The position numbers and the translations under genes were made by a program. A model generated the notes under the pieces. The model saw only the letters and a list, made by a program, of their open reading frames with translations. It was not told the DNA's origin and did not search any database. Below, piece by piece: positions 45,683 to 55,278 of a stretch of DNA of 64,000 bases (position 1 is its first letter; each line of letters starts with the position of its first letter). The DNA comes from an uncultured Clostridia bacterium. Its GTDB lineage: Bacteria > Bacillota > Clostridia > Oscillospirales > Ruminococcaceae. The DNA lies in NCBI GenBank assembly GCA_947589035.1, contig CANPYZ010000005.1:16634-80633 (forward strand). The letters run 5' to 3'.

Positions 45683-45960
45683 GTTTCAATGTGATAAATC
45701 CGTTGAACAGAAGTAAGTAACTTTAGTAAACAATGTTCAGAGAGCCGCTGGCTGATGAAAATGCGGTACATATGCACTAAAGAGAATGGGTCTGTGAGGA
45801 GCAAAGGAGAATGAAAAGTATCCTGCGCCGTTATGCTCAACGTTATCTGAGCAGGATATGTCAGTATCCGGAAAAGGGACAGTTCAGGGAACTGTCTGAA
45901 TTTGGGTGGCACCACGGTCAATCGTCCCATAGTATTATGGGGAGATTGGCATTTTTTATG
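45683..45960 (+). ncRNA. T-box leader of the trp operon (Trp specifier)
   Basis: This fills most of the 482-base gene-free stretch 45521-46002. The leader holds the stem I distal loop GGCTGATGAAAA, a specifier region GAATGGG with UGG (Trp) at 45787-45789, the T-box sequence TGGGTGGCACCACGG (45903-45917), and a terminator hairpin (45919-45952) ending in TTTTTT. Uncharged tRNA-Trp would stabilise the antiterminator and turn on trpE-A. The specifier is assigned by position and by the downstream pathway. Confidence 0.9.
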
Positions 45961-46002
45961 CCTTTGCAGAATGCACAGAAATCAGACAAGGAGGGAATTT
46001 TT

Positions 46003-47472
46003 ATGCTGTTTCCATCATTGGAGGAAGTCAAAACGCTTGCCGGACAGTATACCACAATTCCGGTATTTTTCACTTTTCCGGCGGATCACAGAACGCCGGT
46101 AAGCATTTACACGGCATTAGCGGAAAAAGAAGAAAATGCTTTTTTGCTTGAGAGTGTCAGCAATGGAACGCAATGGGACAGATATTCATTTATTGGATTT
46201 CACCCCGTTCAGGAAATCCGTTCACAGGGAACGCAAATGCATATCCTTACTGAACAGCATCATGAAACAATCACGGAAGAGAACCCTTTCCGGAAATTAC
46301 AGGCAATGCTTGAACAAAGAACATCACCGAAATTTGATGATTTGCCGTATTTTACAGGGGGGTTAATCGGGTATTTCGCCTATGATGCAGTAAGATACAC
46401 AGAAAAGAAATTAACAGGCGTTCCGGAAGATGACATTCAAATGCCGGATATTCATTTGTTCGGGTATGATGAACTTGTTGCCTATGACCACTTGAATAGT
46501 AATGCTTTAGTGATAATTAATCTGCACACGGAAAAAAATCTGGAAGAACAATATCAACATGCGGAACAAAGAGCAATAGAACTTGCTGCTAAAATTGACC
46601 AGAGCGACTGCCGGGGACAGTATCGTGACGATGAACCCGCAATACAGGTAAATTCCAACGTGACGAAAGAAGAATATATTTCTATGGTGAATCAGGCGAA
46701 AGAAAAAATTTACGCCGGAGATATTTTTCAGGTTGTGTTATCACAGCGGTTTGAAATTGAAAATCCGCCGTCAAGTTTTGAAGTATACCGCCGTTTACGG
46801 GCAACGAATCCGTCGCCATATTTATATTATTTCAAAACGAAAGAATATGAAATTGCAGGCGCATCACCGGAATTATTAGTTAAAGTGAATGATGGCATTG
46901 CTTCAACGAGACCAATTGCCGGAACACGTCCGAGAGGGAAAACCCGTCAGGAAGATTTAGCCTTAGAGAAATCGCTTTTCGCAGATGAAAAAGAGCGTGC
47001 AGAACATACCATGCTTGTAGATTTAGGGCGGAATGATTTAGGGCGAGTCAGTGAATATGGTTCAGTAGAAGCGACAGACTTCATGTATGTGGAAAGATAT
47101 TCTAAAGTGATGCATTTAGTTTCTGATGTCAGAGGGAAACTCAAACTGGAATGCAAACCTTTAGATGCTTTACAGTCAGTATTACCAGCAGGAACGCTTT
47201 CAGGTGCGCCGAAAGTCAGAGCAATGGAAATTATTGACGAACTGGAAAATAAAAAGCGTGGTCTTTACGGGGGAACGGTTGGTTATTTCGGGTATAACGG
47301 AGAAATTAATACTTGCATAGCCATCAGGACAATTTTATTCCGGAATGGAAAAGCTTACATTCAGGCGGGAGCAGGAATTGTCGCAGATTCCGAACCGGAA
47401 AAAGAATTTGCAGAAACGACCCATAAAGCAAAAGCCATGCTGAACGCAATTAAGGAGGCACGGAAATCATGA
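46003..47472 (+). CDS. trpE: Anthranilate synthase component I
   Basis: A 489-residue subunit that converts chorismate to anthranilate with ammonia from the glutaminase subunit. It has the LLES feedback motif (FLLESVSNGTQ) near the N-terminus, expected for inhibition by tryptophan, and catalytic-core phrases DIFQVVLSQRFE, RPIAGTRPRGKT, DLGRNDLGRV, SGAPKVRAMEIID and GAGIVADSEPEKE. AAGGAGGG precedes ATG 46003; an open frame upstream (from 45811) lies in the T-box and is rejected. Confidence 0.96.
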   Translation: MLFPSLEEVKTLAGQYTTIPVFFTFPADHRTPVSIYTALAEKEENAFLLESVSNGTQWDRYSFIGFHPVQEIRSQGTQMHILTEQHHETITEENPFRKLQAMLEQRTSPKFDDLPYFTGGLIGYFAYDAVRYTEKKLTGVPEDDIQMPDIHLFGYDELVAYDHLNSNALVIINLHTEKNLEEQYQHAEQRAIELAAKIDQSDCRGQYRDDEPAIQVNSNVTKEEYISMVNQAKEKIYAGDIFQVVLSQRFEIENPPSSFEVYRRLRATNPSPYLYYFKTKEYEIAGASPELLVKVNDGIASTRPIAGTRPRGKTRQEDLALEKSLFADEKERAEHTMLVDLGRNDLGRVSEYGSVEATDFMYVERYSKVMHLVSDVRGKLKLECKPLDALQSVLPAGTLSGAPKVRAMEIIDELENKKRGLYGGTVGYFGYNGEINTCIAIRTILFRNGKAYIQAGAGIVADSEPEKEFAETTHKAKAMLNAIKEARKS

Positions 47473-49091
47473 TTTTAGTAATTGATAATTATGATTCATT
47501 TACGTATAATCTTTGTCAGTATATCGGGGAAATGCATTCGGATATTCTGGTAAAAAGAAATGATGAAATCACAATAGAAGAAATTGCTGAGAAAAAGCCG
47601 GAAGCGATTATTATTTCCCCCGGACCGGGGTATCCGGATTCAGCAGGAATTTCTGTAGACGTTGTCAAGACGTTTTCAGGGAAAATACCAATTTTAGGGG
47701 TATGTTTAGGGCATCAGTCCATTGTGCAGGCGTTCGGAGGGAAAATTATTCCGGCGCATCAGTTAATGCACGGGAAAGCGAGTCAAATTCGTTTTGAAGA
47801 AAAAAATCCGCTGTTTCAGGGCGTGCCGATTCCGTTTACAGCAGGGCGGTATCATTCGTTAATTGCTGATGAAAACGCTTTACCGGAATGTTTGCGAGTG
47901 ATTGCGCTTGATGAAAACGGTCAAGTAATGGCAGTAGCGCACAACACAGACAAAACCTATGGTTTACAGTTTCATCCGGAGTCTATTTTAACAGAAAGCG
48001 GAAAGAAAATTCTGAAAAATTTCTTAATTCTTGCAGGGATTCTTCCCGCCGAACCGGAAGAAAAGAAAGTGGATTTAAAGCCATATTACAGCAAACTAAT
48101 TCAGAAACAGAATTTAACTATGGCAGAAGCGGAAGAATGCATGGATATGCTGATGAGCGGGAAAGCCTCACAAGTGCAAATTGCAGCAGTGTTGACAGCG
48201 TTAGCCACTAAAGGGGAAACAATTGATGAAATTGCAGGTTTTGCAAAAGGCATGAGAGCGAAAGCAAGCCTTGTTCCGAATGCGGAAAACAGCATTGACA
48301 TTGTCGGCACAGGGGGAGACCAGTGTGCATCTTTCAACATTTCGACAACTTCAGCATTTGTGGCAGCGGCAGCCGGAGCGAAAGTAGCAAAACACGGAAA
48401 CAGAAGTGTTTCCAGTAAAAGCGGTGCAGCCGACGTATTAGAAGCATTAGGCGTAAAAATTGCCTCAAAACCGGAACAGGCGAAAAAATGTCTTGAGTCA
48501 ACAGGATTATCCTTTTTATTTGCGCAGAGTTATCACGCAAGCATGAAATTCGTCGGACCCGTAAGAGGTCAGCTCGGTGTGCGGACAGTGTTCAACATTC
48601 TGGGACCCTTAACGAATCCAGCAAGGGCAGATTATATTGTTTTAGGCGTATATGAAAAGCCCTTAACGGAAATTATGGCGAAAGTTCTTCAGCAAGTCGG
48701 CATTAAAAGAGCCATGATTGTATTCGGAAATGATGTCATGGACGAAATTTCCATTTCTGATTCAACAACGGTGACGGAAGTCAACGGAAAAGAACTGAAA
48801 ACTTATGAAATCACGCCGGAAGAATTTGGTTTACGGCGTTATGACAAATCAGAAATTGTTGGCGGAACACCTGCGGAAAATGCCACTATTACCCGTGAAA
48901 TTTTATCCGGAAAATTAATCGGAGCAAAACGGGATATTGTGTTAATGAATGCCGGAGCGGCGTTGTACACTTACGGCGTAACGGAAACGTTAAAAGAAGG
49001 CATTCAGAAAGCAGCGGAAACGATTGACAACGGTTCAGCTTTAGCGAAACTGGAAGAATTTATTCAGTTTACGAATACAATGGAGGGCTGA
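47469..49091 (+). CDS. trpGD: Fused anthranilate synthase glutaminase (TrpG) and anthranilate phosphoribosyltransferase (TrpD)
   Basis: A 540-residue fusion. The first ~195 residues are a class I glutamine amidotransferase: ISPGPGYP, nucleophile in GVCLGHQ, and HPESILTESG. The rest is TrpD, with DIVGTGGDQCASFNIST and GNRSVSSKSGAADVLEALG. The same fusion is found in E. coli (named TrpD there). It overlaps trpE by four bases (ATGA). Glutaminase and phosphoribosyltransferase activities catalyse consecutive steps with TrpE. Confidence 0.95.
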   Translation: MILVIDNYDSFTYNLCQYIGEMHSDILVKRNDEITIEEIAEKKPEAIIISPGPGYPDSAGISVDVVKTFSGKIPILGVCLGHQSIVQAFGGKIIPAHQLMHGKASQIRFEEKNPLFQGVPIPFTAGRYHSLIADENALPECLRVIALDENGQVMAVAHNTDKTYGLQFHPESILTESGKKILKNFLILAGILPAEPEEKKVDLKPYYSKLIQKQNLTMAEAEECMDMLMSGKASQVQIAAVLTALATKGETIDEIAGFAKGMRAKASLVPNAENSIDIVGTGGDQCASFNISTTSAFVAAAAGAKVAKHGNRSVSSKSGAADVLEALGVKIASKPEQAKKCLESTGLSFLFAQSYHASMKFVGPVRGQLGVRTVFNILGPLTNPARADYIVLGVYEKPLTEIMAKVLQQVGIKRAMIVFGNDVMDEISISDSTTVTEVNGKELKTYEITPEEFGLRRYDKSEIVGGTPAENATITREILSGKLIGAKRDIVLMNAGAALYTYGVTETLKEGIQKAAETIDNGSALAKLEEFIQFTNTMEG

Positions 49092-49092
49092 A

Positions 49093-49872
49093 ATGATTCT
49101 GGAAGAAATCTGTAAACAGCGGCAGATTCAGCTTGAAACGGAAAAAAAGCGGATTATTCCGGCAAAAATGCGGCATTTAGGAGAAAATGCACCACAAAAG
49201 GAAAATTTTATTCAGGCGTTAAGTGGTGCAGGATTATCCTGTATTTGTGAAATTAAGAAAGCCTCCCCTTCAAAAGGGTTAATTCGTGCAGATTTTCAGC
49301 CGAAAGAATTAGCAAAAGCATATGTTTCAGCTGGAGCGGAATGTATTTCCTGTTTAACGGAAGAGCATTATTTTCAGGGAAGCGGCGCATACCTGAAACA
49401 AGTCACAGAAACGGTGAATATTCCGGTTTTAAGGAAAGATTTCATTATTGATGACTATCAGATTTATGAAGCGAAATATTTAGGCGCATCAGCAATATTA
49501 CTGATAGCGGCAGTATTAGCATATTCTCAAATGGAAGAATATTTCTGTTTAGCGCATGAATTAGGTTTATCCTGTTTAATGGAAGCGCACACGCCGGAAG
49601 AAATGGAAACAATTCAGCGGTTAAATCCGAAATTGATTGGCGTAAACAACCGGAATCTGAAAACTTTTGAAGTCAATCTGCAAACAACAGCAGAATTAGG
49701 GAAATATAAACAAAAAGGGCAATTATTAGTTGCGGAAAGCGGAATCCGGACTTCATCAGACATGAAAACCGTTCAGGAAAATGGTGCAGATGCTGTGTTA
49801 ATCGGGGAAACGCTGATGAGGAGCGAAAACATTTCCGAAACACTTCACGCATTAAGGACAGGCACACAATGA
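49093..49872 (+). CDS. trpC: Indole-3-glycerol phosphate synthase
   Basis: A 259-residue TIM-barrel enzyme. It has CEIKKASPSKGLI, LRKDFIIDDYQIYEAK and GVNNRNLKTFEVN with AESGIRTSSD at the end, all family signatures. Start after GGAGGG; stop overlaps the next start (ATGA). Not fused to TrpF, unlike E. coli. Confidence 0.96.
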   Translation: MILEEICKQRQIQLETEKKRIIPAKMRHLGENAPQKENFIQALSGAGLSCICEIKKASPSKGLIRADFQPKELAKAYVSAGAECISCLTEEHYFQGSGAYLKQVTETVNIPVLRKDFIIDDYQIYEAKYLGASAILLIAAVLAYSQMEEYFCLAHELGLSCLMEAHTPEEMETIQRLNPKLIGVNNRNLKTFEVNLQTTAELGKYKQKGQLLVAESGIRTSSDMKTVQENGADAVLIGETLMRSENISETLHALRTGTQ

Positions 49873-50504
49873 ACGTGAAAATTTGTGGAATCCGGCGGAT
49901 AGAAGATACGGAATATTTGAATCAATATCCACCGGAATATGCAGGGTTTATTTTATCAGAACAATTCTGGAGATATATTCCGCCGGAACAGGTTGCTATT
50001 CTGCATGAACATCTTGACCGGAAAATTAAACGGGTAGGCGTGTTTGTGAATCCAATTCCGGAAGAAATTTTCCCTTATGTGAATTATTTAGATGTCATTC
50101 AGCTGCATGGTGAAGAAACAGAAGAATTAATTGCTTTTCTCCGGAAAGAAACAAATTTGGAAATTTGGAAAGCGGCGAGAGTACGCACACCAAAAGACAT
50201 TCAGAAAGCAGAAACTTTACCTGTAGATAAATTAGTACTGGACAGTTATTCAGGAATAGCGCACGGAGGAACGGGAACGCTTGCGCCATGGGAACTGATT
50301 CAGCAGCACAGACCGAAAAAGCCGTTTTTCCTTGCCGGAGGGATTTCTGTTGACAACGTCATTGAAGCAACAGAAGCCGTTCACCCGTTCGGCGTGGACG
50401 TTTCCAGCGGTGTAGAAACTGACCGGAAGAAAGACGGCGGGAAAATTAAGGCGTTAATCCAGAAAATCAGAAATCAAGAGAGTGAGGAATTTAGTCATGA
50501 GTAA
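49869..50504 (+). CDS. trpF: Phosphoribosylanthranilate isomerase
   Basis: A 211-residue TIM-barrel isomerase. It has [10 protein letters not shown] at the start, VQLHG-type [21 protein letters not shown], and [10 protein letters not shown] then [15 protein letters not shown]. It overlaps trpC by four and trpB by eight bases. Confidence 0.95.
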   Translation: MNVKICGIRRIEDTEYLNQYPPEYAGFILSEQFWRYIPPEQVAILHEHLDRKIKRVGVFVNPIPEEIFPYVNYLDVIQLHGEETEELIAFLRKETNLEIWKAARVRTPKDIQKAETLPVDKLVLDSYSGIAHGGTGTLAPWELIQQHRPKKPFFLAGGISVDNVIEATEAVHPFGVDVSSGVETDRKKDGGKIKALIQKIRNQESEEFSHE

Positions 50505-51684
50505 AATCGGAAGATTCGGAAATTATGGCGGTCAGTACGTTCCGGAAACGGTAATGAATGCCGTTTCGGAATTACAGAAAGCTTATGAAAAATACAGCAA
50601 AGATCCGGATTTCCTGAATGAATTGCAGGAATTATATCATCAATATGCATTCCGTCCGTCTTTGTTGTATTATGCGGAAAAAATGACAAAAGATTTAGGC
50701 GGGGCGAAAGTGTATATCAAGCGTGAAGACTTGAATCACACAGGTTCGCATAAAATCAATAACGCATTAGGGCAGGTATTATTAGCTAAAAAAATGGGAA
50801 AAAAGCGTGTCATTGCAGAAACGGGAGCAGGGCAGCACGGAGTAGCCACAGCGACAGTATGCGCTTATTTTGACATGGAATGTGAAATTTATATGGGACG
50901 GGAAGACATGGAACGGCAGGCGTTGAATGTTTACCGAATGGAACTTCTCGGAGCGAAAGTCACTGGCGTTGATTCCGGAACAGCCACATTAAAAGACGCA
51001 ATCAATGAAGCAATGCGTGACTGGGCAACGAATATTGCCACAACATTCTATTGCATAGGTTCTGTTATGGGTCCGCACCCTTATCCGACAATGGTACGAG
51101 ATTTTCAAAAAATTATCGGCATTGAAGCGAAAAAGCAGATTCTTGAAATGGAAGGCAGACTTCCGGATTGTATTATTGCCTGCGTGGGCGGCGGTTCGAA
51201 TGCAATGGGCATTTTCTATGATTTCATTCCGGATAAATCCGTGCGTTTAGTTGGTGCGGAAGCCGGCGGAAAAGGTGCAGACACGGAATTTCATGCGGCA
51301 ACGCTGACAAAGGGCGACACAGGCATTTTCCACGGTATGAAATCCATTTTTCTTCAGAATGAAGAAGGGCAGATTGCACCGGTATTTTCCATTTCAGCAG
51401 GGCTTGACTATCCCGGAATAGGACCTGAACATGCATGGCTGCACGACACAGGAAGAGCGGATTATCTCAGCATTACCGATGAAGAAGCAGTGCAGGCGTT
51501 TGAATATTTATCTAAAACGGAAGGCATTATTCCGGCAGTAGAATCCGCACATGCAGTAGCGGCGGCATTGAAAATTATTCCGACAATGCAGAAAGACCAG
51601 ATTGCCATTATTAACCTTTCCGGCAGAGGGGATAAAGACGTACAGCAGATTGCTAAATACAGAGGGGTGGATTTACATGTCTAA
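50497..51684 (+). CDS. trpB: Tryptophan synthase beta chain
   Basis: A 395-residue PLP enzyme that condenses indole and serine. The PLP Lys lies in [13 protein letters not shown] near residue 83; [19 protein letters not shown] and the C-terminal LSGRGDKD complete the signature. GTGAGG lies before ATG 50497; an in-frame GTG at 50482 coincides with this site. It overlaps trpF and trpA by eight bases each. Confidence 0.97.
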   Translation: MSKIGRFGNYGGQYVPETVMNAVSELQKAYEKYSKDPDFLNELQELYHQYAFRPSLLYYAEKMTKDLGGAKVYIKREDLNHTGSHKINNALGQVLLAKKMGKKRVIAETGAGQHGVATATVCAYFDMECEIYMGREDMERQALNVYRMELLGAKVTGVDSGTATLKDAINEAMRDWATNIATTFYCIGSVMGPHPYPTMVRDFQKIIGIEAKKQILEMEGRLPDCIIACVGGGSNAMGIFYDFIPDKSVRLVGAEAGGKGADTEFHAATLTKGDTGIFHGMKSIFLQNEEGQIAPVFSISAGLDYPGIGPEHAWLHDTGRADYLSITDEEAVQAFEYLSKTEGIIPAVESAHAVAAALKIIPTMQKDQIAIINLSGRGDKDVQQIAKYRGVDLHV

Positions 51685-52474
51685 TCGAATTGAAAAAACA
51701 TTCGCACAACTAAAGGCAAACAACCAGAAAGCTTTAATTACGTATATTGTCGCCGGAGACGGTGGAATTGATTTGACGGAAAAAGCCGTTTTGGAAATGG
51801 GAAAAAATGGTGCAGACATTGTAGAAATTGGCGTGCCATTTTCTGACCCGATAGCAGAAGGGCAAGTCATTCAGGAAGGCAGCCTGCGGTCATTACGGGA
51901 CAATCACACGACATTGAAAGACGTATTCCGTTTAGTGGAAAATTTACGGAAACAAACGGAAATGCCATTATTATTGATGTTGTATGCGAATACAATTTTC
52001 CGTTCAGGGAAAGAAACATTTTTCGCAAAATGTCAGGAAACAGGAATAGACGGCGTAATTGTTCCGGACGTTCCTTTTGAAGAACATGATGAATTTCTGG
52101 AAACGGCAAAACAACATGATATTCGGTTCATTAGCTTAGTGACACCGGCATCAACGGGCAGAATTGAAAAAATTGCCGCTGCAGCGGAAGGCTTTTTATA
52201 TTGCGTGTCTTCCGTAGGCGTAACCGGAATGAGAGACAAATTCAGCACAGATTTTGATTCTTTTTTCAAAGAAATTGCTGAATACACGAAAATTCCCTAT
52301 TGTGTAGGCTTCGGCATTCGCAACGGGGAAACCGCTAAAAAAATGGGTACTTATTGCGACGGTGTGATTGTTGGAAGTGCAGTAGTCGATAAAATTGGAA
52401 AATACCAGCAAGACGCTTTACCGAAAATTGCAGACCTCTGTCAGGAATTAAAAGCCGGACTCAATCAGCAATGA
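51677..52474 (+). CDS. trpA: Tryptophan synthase alpha chain
   Basis: A 265-residue TIM-barrel subunit that releases indole. The catalytic Glu is in [12 protein letters not shown] and the catalytic Asp in [15 protein letters not shown]-like [10 protein letters not shown] follows. Starts inside the trpB end after AGAGGGG. Last gene of the trp operon. No strong terminator is visible before the HU promoter. Confidence 0.96.
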   Translation: MSNRIEKTFAQLKANNQKALITYIVAGDGGIDLTEKAVLEMGKNGADIVEIGVPFSDPIAEGQVIQEGSLRSLRDNHTTLKDVFRLVENLRKQTEMPLLLMLYANTIFRSGKETFFAKCQETGIDGVIVPDVPFEEHDEFLETAKQHDIRFISLVTPASTGRIEKIAAAAEGFLYCVSSVGVTGMRDKFSTDFDSFFKEIAEYTKIPYCVGFGIRNGETAKKMGTYCDGVIVGSAVVDKIGKYQQDALPKIADLCQELKAGLNQQ

Positions 52475-52567
52475 AACGCAAATTGGGGAAAAAATCGGTT
52501 ATATTACCCAAAATTAAGACGTAAATGGCATGAACTTGCACAGAAATGCCGATTTTCAGGAAAAATC

Positions 52568-52596
52568 TTGACAAATTGCTTGAAATCGTATATAAT
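52568..52596 (+). promoter_or_regulatory. Promoter of the HU gene
   Basis: TTGACA (52568-52573), 17-base spacer, TATAAT (52591-52596). This one lacks the TGN extension common in this window. Confidence 0.85.
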
Positions 52597-52637
52597 ACTA
52601 ATATATTCACTTTATGTTTTATGGAGGAGTTCATATT

Positions 52638-52919
52638 ATGAAAAAAGCAGAATTAATTCAGGCTGTAGCAGAAAAAACAGGCAAGCCGAAAAAAGAAGCC
52701 GCAATTTATGTGGATGCCATTCTGGACAGTGTAACAGATGCGCTGGTAAACGGCGACAAAGTTACTTTAACAGGATTTGGTGTGTTTGAAGTGCGTGAAC
52801 GTGCAGCGAAAATGTGCAGAAATCCGAAAACGCACGAAATGCAGGAAGTACCTGCTTGCAAGGCACCGGCATTCAAGGCAGGTAAGACGTTAAAAGAAAA
52901 AGTTAATAATCAGGAGTAA
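52638..52919 (+). CDS. hup: HU-family DNA-binding protein
   Basis: A 93-residue nucleoid protein. It has MKKAELIQAVAEKTGKPKKE, the beta-arm FGVFEVRERAAKMCRNPKT and the end AFKAGKTLKEKV. The arm contains RNPKT with Pro, typical of HU. GGAGGAG lies upstream of ATG 52638; an earlier frame start at 52614 has no support. Confidence 0.96.
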   Translation: MKKAELIQAVAEKTGKPKKEAAIYVDAILDSVTDALVNGDKVTLTGFGVFEVRERAAKMCRNPKTHEMQEVPACKAPAFKAGKTLKEKVNNQE

Positions 52920-52920
52920 G

Positions 52921-52957
52921 AAAAAAACGCTCTCCGCTGAGGAGGGCGTTTTCCCTT
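52921..52957. terminator. Bidirectional terminator between HU and the coiled-coil cluster
   Basis: AAACGCTCTCC (52925-52935) pairs with GGAGGGCGTTT (52941-52951), flanked by a seven-base A-run (T-run on minus) and TTTTCCC on plus. Confidence 0.85.
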
Positions 52958-52975
52958 ATGAATTAGAAATGAACA

Positions 52976-54073
52976 TTAGTTTTTGTCAAGGTTGCTGAGA
53001 ATTTTCACTCCGCCAGTAGACTGAACTGTCTGCATGTACAGTTTATTGCTTTCTTCGTAAGCCTTATCTAATTTTTCCTGAATAGCGTTCTTTTCGAGGA
53101 GAACGGCTTCATAATCGGCTTTCAGGCGGTCAATTTGTTTCTGAAGGGACTGTGCAGCGACTTCAGCATCTTTTTTCGCCATATTGGTTTTGTAACCGTG
53201 TTCTTTGCCGAGTTCTTTTTCTTTGGCTTCTGCGCCTTCTTGCTGGGCTTTTTCGAGAAGTTGAGGAATTTCGTCAATTTTAGCCTGAAGTTCGGCAACG
53301 AGTTCCTGTTTGCTGTCAATATCCGCCTGTAATGCGGCAATTTCGGATTTAATGCCGGCAATTGCCTCTTCCCGTTTAGCGAGTTCATCTGACCAGAGGT
53401 CATCATCTTCTTTATGGGTTTTTGTCAGTTCGTAGCGATACTGTTCTTCTTCTGTAGTTCTTTGCAGCATGAGGGCTTCTTTCTCTTTGGCAATTGTTTC
53501 TTCTGTTTCCAGTAAACGCTGATTTGCCTCATCAAGTTTCTTTTGATTGTTTTCGGAAACTGTTTCGGCATCTTCGGCAAGAAGTTGCTCTAAAGCCATT
53601 CTCTGTTCGATGTGGGATTCTTCCTGTGAAAAGTTGTTGTTTTTGTTCGTGTTAATCATGGCAACGAAATTCACGAGTTCCTGTTCAATGGCAAGAAGTA
53701 AAGCATATTCTTGCTTTTTGAGTTTTTTAGCGGCATTCAAGGCTTCAATTTCGTCCTTGATTTCAGGTTTTAAATAATTCAAATCGGTATCCTCCTCTTT
53801 GGTTGATTTCATGGCAGGTTTTGCAGGTTTTGCCGGAGCGGCAGGTTTCGGAGCGGGAACAGCAGGTACGGGAGAAATTTCAATTGCAGCAGGGGAAGAG
53901 GGAGAAAATTTTTCCTGTAACAGCTGAATAGCGTTCAGAATATCGGCTTTAGTGCTTTTAGAGCTAATGCCTTTCGCCTGTGCCGGAATGGAAACTTTCT
54001 GTTCTTTGGCTTTTGAAACGAGCCGTTTGTATTCTTCTAAAAGTTCTTGTTTGGTATTTTTTTCGCTGATCAT
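52976..54073 (-). CDS. Coiled-coil protein A
   Basis: A 365-residue soluble protein. Residues about 1-50 form a helical SAP/Rho-N-like start (TKQELLEEYKRLVSKAKEQK, TKADILNAIQLL); about 60-90 are Ala/Pro-rich; the rest is long coiled coil. It is a paralogue of the next gene: both share EEQYRYELTK-like and EEYTYQLTR-like phrases, an EKEL-KE-GY motif, and an end of LDK-ES-L-TV-S-GG-IL. I recognise no named family. AAAGGAAGG precedes the ATG. A scaffold or filament role is an inference from coiled-coil content. Confidence 0.7.
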   Translation of the reverse strand: MISEKNTKQELLEEYKRLVSKAKEQKVSIPAQAKGISSKSTKADILNAIQLLQEKFSPSSPAAIEISPVPAVPAPKPAAPAKPAKPAMKSTKEEDTDLNYLKPEIKDEIEALNAAKKLKKQEYALLLAIEQELVNFVAMINTNKNNNFSQEESHIEQRMALEQLLAEDAETVSENNQKKLDEANQRLLETEETIAKEKEALMLQRTTEEEQYRYELTKTHKEDDDLWSDELAKREEAIAGIKSEIAALQADIDSKQELVAELQAKIDEIPQLLEKAQQEGAEAKEKELGKEHGYKTNMAKKDAEVAAQSLQKQIDRLKADYEAVLLEKNAIQEKLDKAYEESNKLYMQTVQSTGGVKILSNLDKN

Positions 54074-54102
54074 GTAGACCTTCCTTTCAGGGAATCAGGG
54101 AA

Positions 54103-55095
54103 TTACTTTTTTCCCTGACTGGGATAGGGGTGATTATCTGCATTCAGAATATTGATACCACCAATAGAACGGACTGTATCACTGGTAAGCTGACGGCTTT
54201 CAGCGTTGCATTTGTCGAGTTTTGCAGAAAGAGTTTCTTTTTCTTTGCAAAGAGCGTCATATTTCTGCTGTAAGGCGTTGAGTTCGTCCTGAAGTTCGTT
54301 AATTCTGTTCTGGTTTTCCTTGTCAGCCATCCATTTATGGTAGCCATATTCTTTATTGAGTTCTTTTTCTTTGAGGGCGGCACCTTCTGCCTTAGCTTTT
54401 TCAAGCTGTGCAGGAATGTCATCCACTAATTGCTGTTTACTTTCGATTTCGGCGAGTTTGTCAAGGCAAGCCTGTTTTTCATCAGCAATTTCCTTTTCTC
54501 TTGTCCGAAGTGCGTTTTCCCGTTCGAAAACAGCTTTAGCCCATTCTTCTTTTTCCTGTTTTCTTGCACGGGTCAACTGGTAAGTATATTCTTCTTTTTC
54601 TCGTTTTGCTTCCTGATGATAAGTTTTCATTGTTTCGGAAGTTTTCAGGGAAATTTCCTGTACCTGTGCATCAATTTCAGCAGTTTTGGCATCTAATTCA
54701 GCCTGTGCTTCTTCTTCTTTCTGCTTGAGGTCATTCTGGAAAGTTTCGTCTTTCTGTTTCAGTTCCTGAGAAAACTGTTCAGAAACGGATTGCATAGCGT
54801 TTTTGACAGCCTGTAAACCGGATTCTTCCACGTCAATGCCGTAAAGCTTTTTGAGTTCGGCTTTTTTGGCACTAATCATGTCAAGCAGTTCAGAATATTC
54901 TTTCGTGAAATCTTCACTGAGAATATCCCGTTTGAGGACGGCTTCCGCAAGGGCGAAAGTTTTCTCCATGTTTTCCCGTTCGGTAATGCTGGCAGGTGTT
55001 TCCAGTAAACGGGCTTTTGCCTGAATGGCAGCGAGTTCCTGTGCGTAGGATTCAGAAATATAATCCTTTGCACTTCTGGTGTTGTCTAAAATCAT
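54103..55095 (-). CDS. Coiled-coil protein B (paralogue of A)
   Basis: A 330-residue soluble protein, mostly coiled coil. Matches to protein A: EEYTYQLTRARKQEKEEW versus EEQYRYELTKTHKEDDDLW, SKQQLVDDIPAQLEKAKAEG versus SKQELVAELQAKIDEIPQLL, LKEKELNKEYGYHKWMADK versus AKEKELGKEHGYKTNMAKK, and a C-terminal TVRSIGGINIL versus TVQSTGGVKIL. The N-terminus differs (no SAP-like head). First gene of the pair, with its own promoter and AAGGAG ribosome binding site; A follows 29 bases later. Role unknown. Confidence 0.7.
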   Translation of the reverse strand: MILDNTRSAKDYISESYAQELAAIQAKARLLETPASITERENMEKTFALAEAVLKRDILSEDFTKEYSELLDMISAKKAELKKLYGIDVEESGLQAVKNAMQSVSEQFSQELKQKDETFQNDLKQKEEEAQAELDAKTAEIDAQVQEISLKTSETMKTYHQEAKREKEEYTYQLTRARKQEKEEWAKAVFERENALRTREKEIADEKQACLDKLAEIESKQQLVDDIPAQLEKAKAEGAALKEKELNKEYGYHKWMADKENQNRINELQDELNALQQKYDALCKEKETLSAKLDKCNAESRQLTSDTVRSIGGINILNADNHPYPSQGKK

Positions 55096-55128
55096 GACAT
55101 ACGCTCCTTTTTGAAAATTAATTTATTT

Positions 55129-55146
55129 ACAGTACGGAAGTACTGT
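55129..55146 (-). repeat. Inverted repeat in the leader of the coiled-coil pair
   Basis: ACAGTACGGAAGTACTGT: arms ACAGTAC/GTACTGT around GGAA, within about 10-25 bases after the predicted transcription start on the minus strand. It could be an operator or a leader hairpin. Confidence 0.6.
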
Positions 55147-55160
55147 GATTCTGTATAAAT

Positions 55161-55189
55161 ATTATAACATACTGCGGAAAATTTGTATA
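55161..55189 (-). promoter_or_regulatory. Promoter of the coiled-coil pair
   Basis: In minus orientation: TATACA (55189-55184), 17-base spacer, TGT-TATAAT (55166-55161). The -35 is weak. Confidence 0.6.
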
Positions 55190-55278
55190 GAGTTACTTTT
55201 GATAATATTTTGCAAGCGGAAAAGCACACAAAATCTATTGCAAACGCAAAGAAAATATGTTATCATAAAAGGGAAGTG

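Noticed and set aside
45811..46002. N-terminal extension of TrpE into the T-box leader
   Set aside because: The T-box terminator and TGGGTGGCACCACGG sequence lie inside it; AAGGAGGG supports ATG 46003.
52475..52567. Terminator for the trp operon
   Set aside because: Only a weak stem (GGCAT/ATGCC with a 14-base loop) is visible, so no terminator is called.
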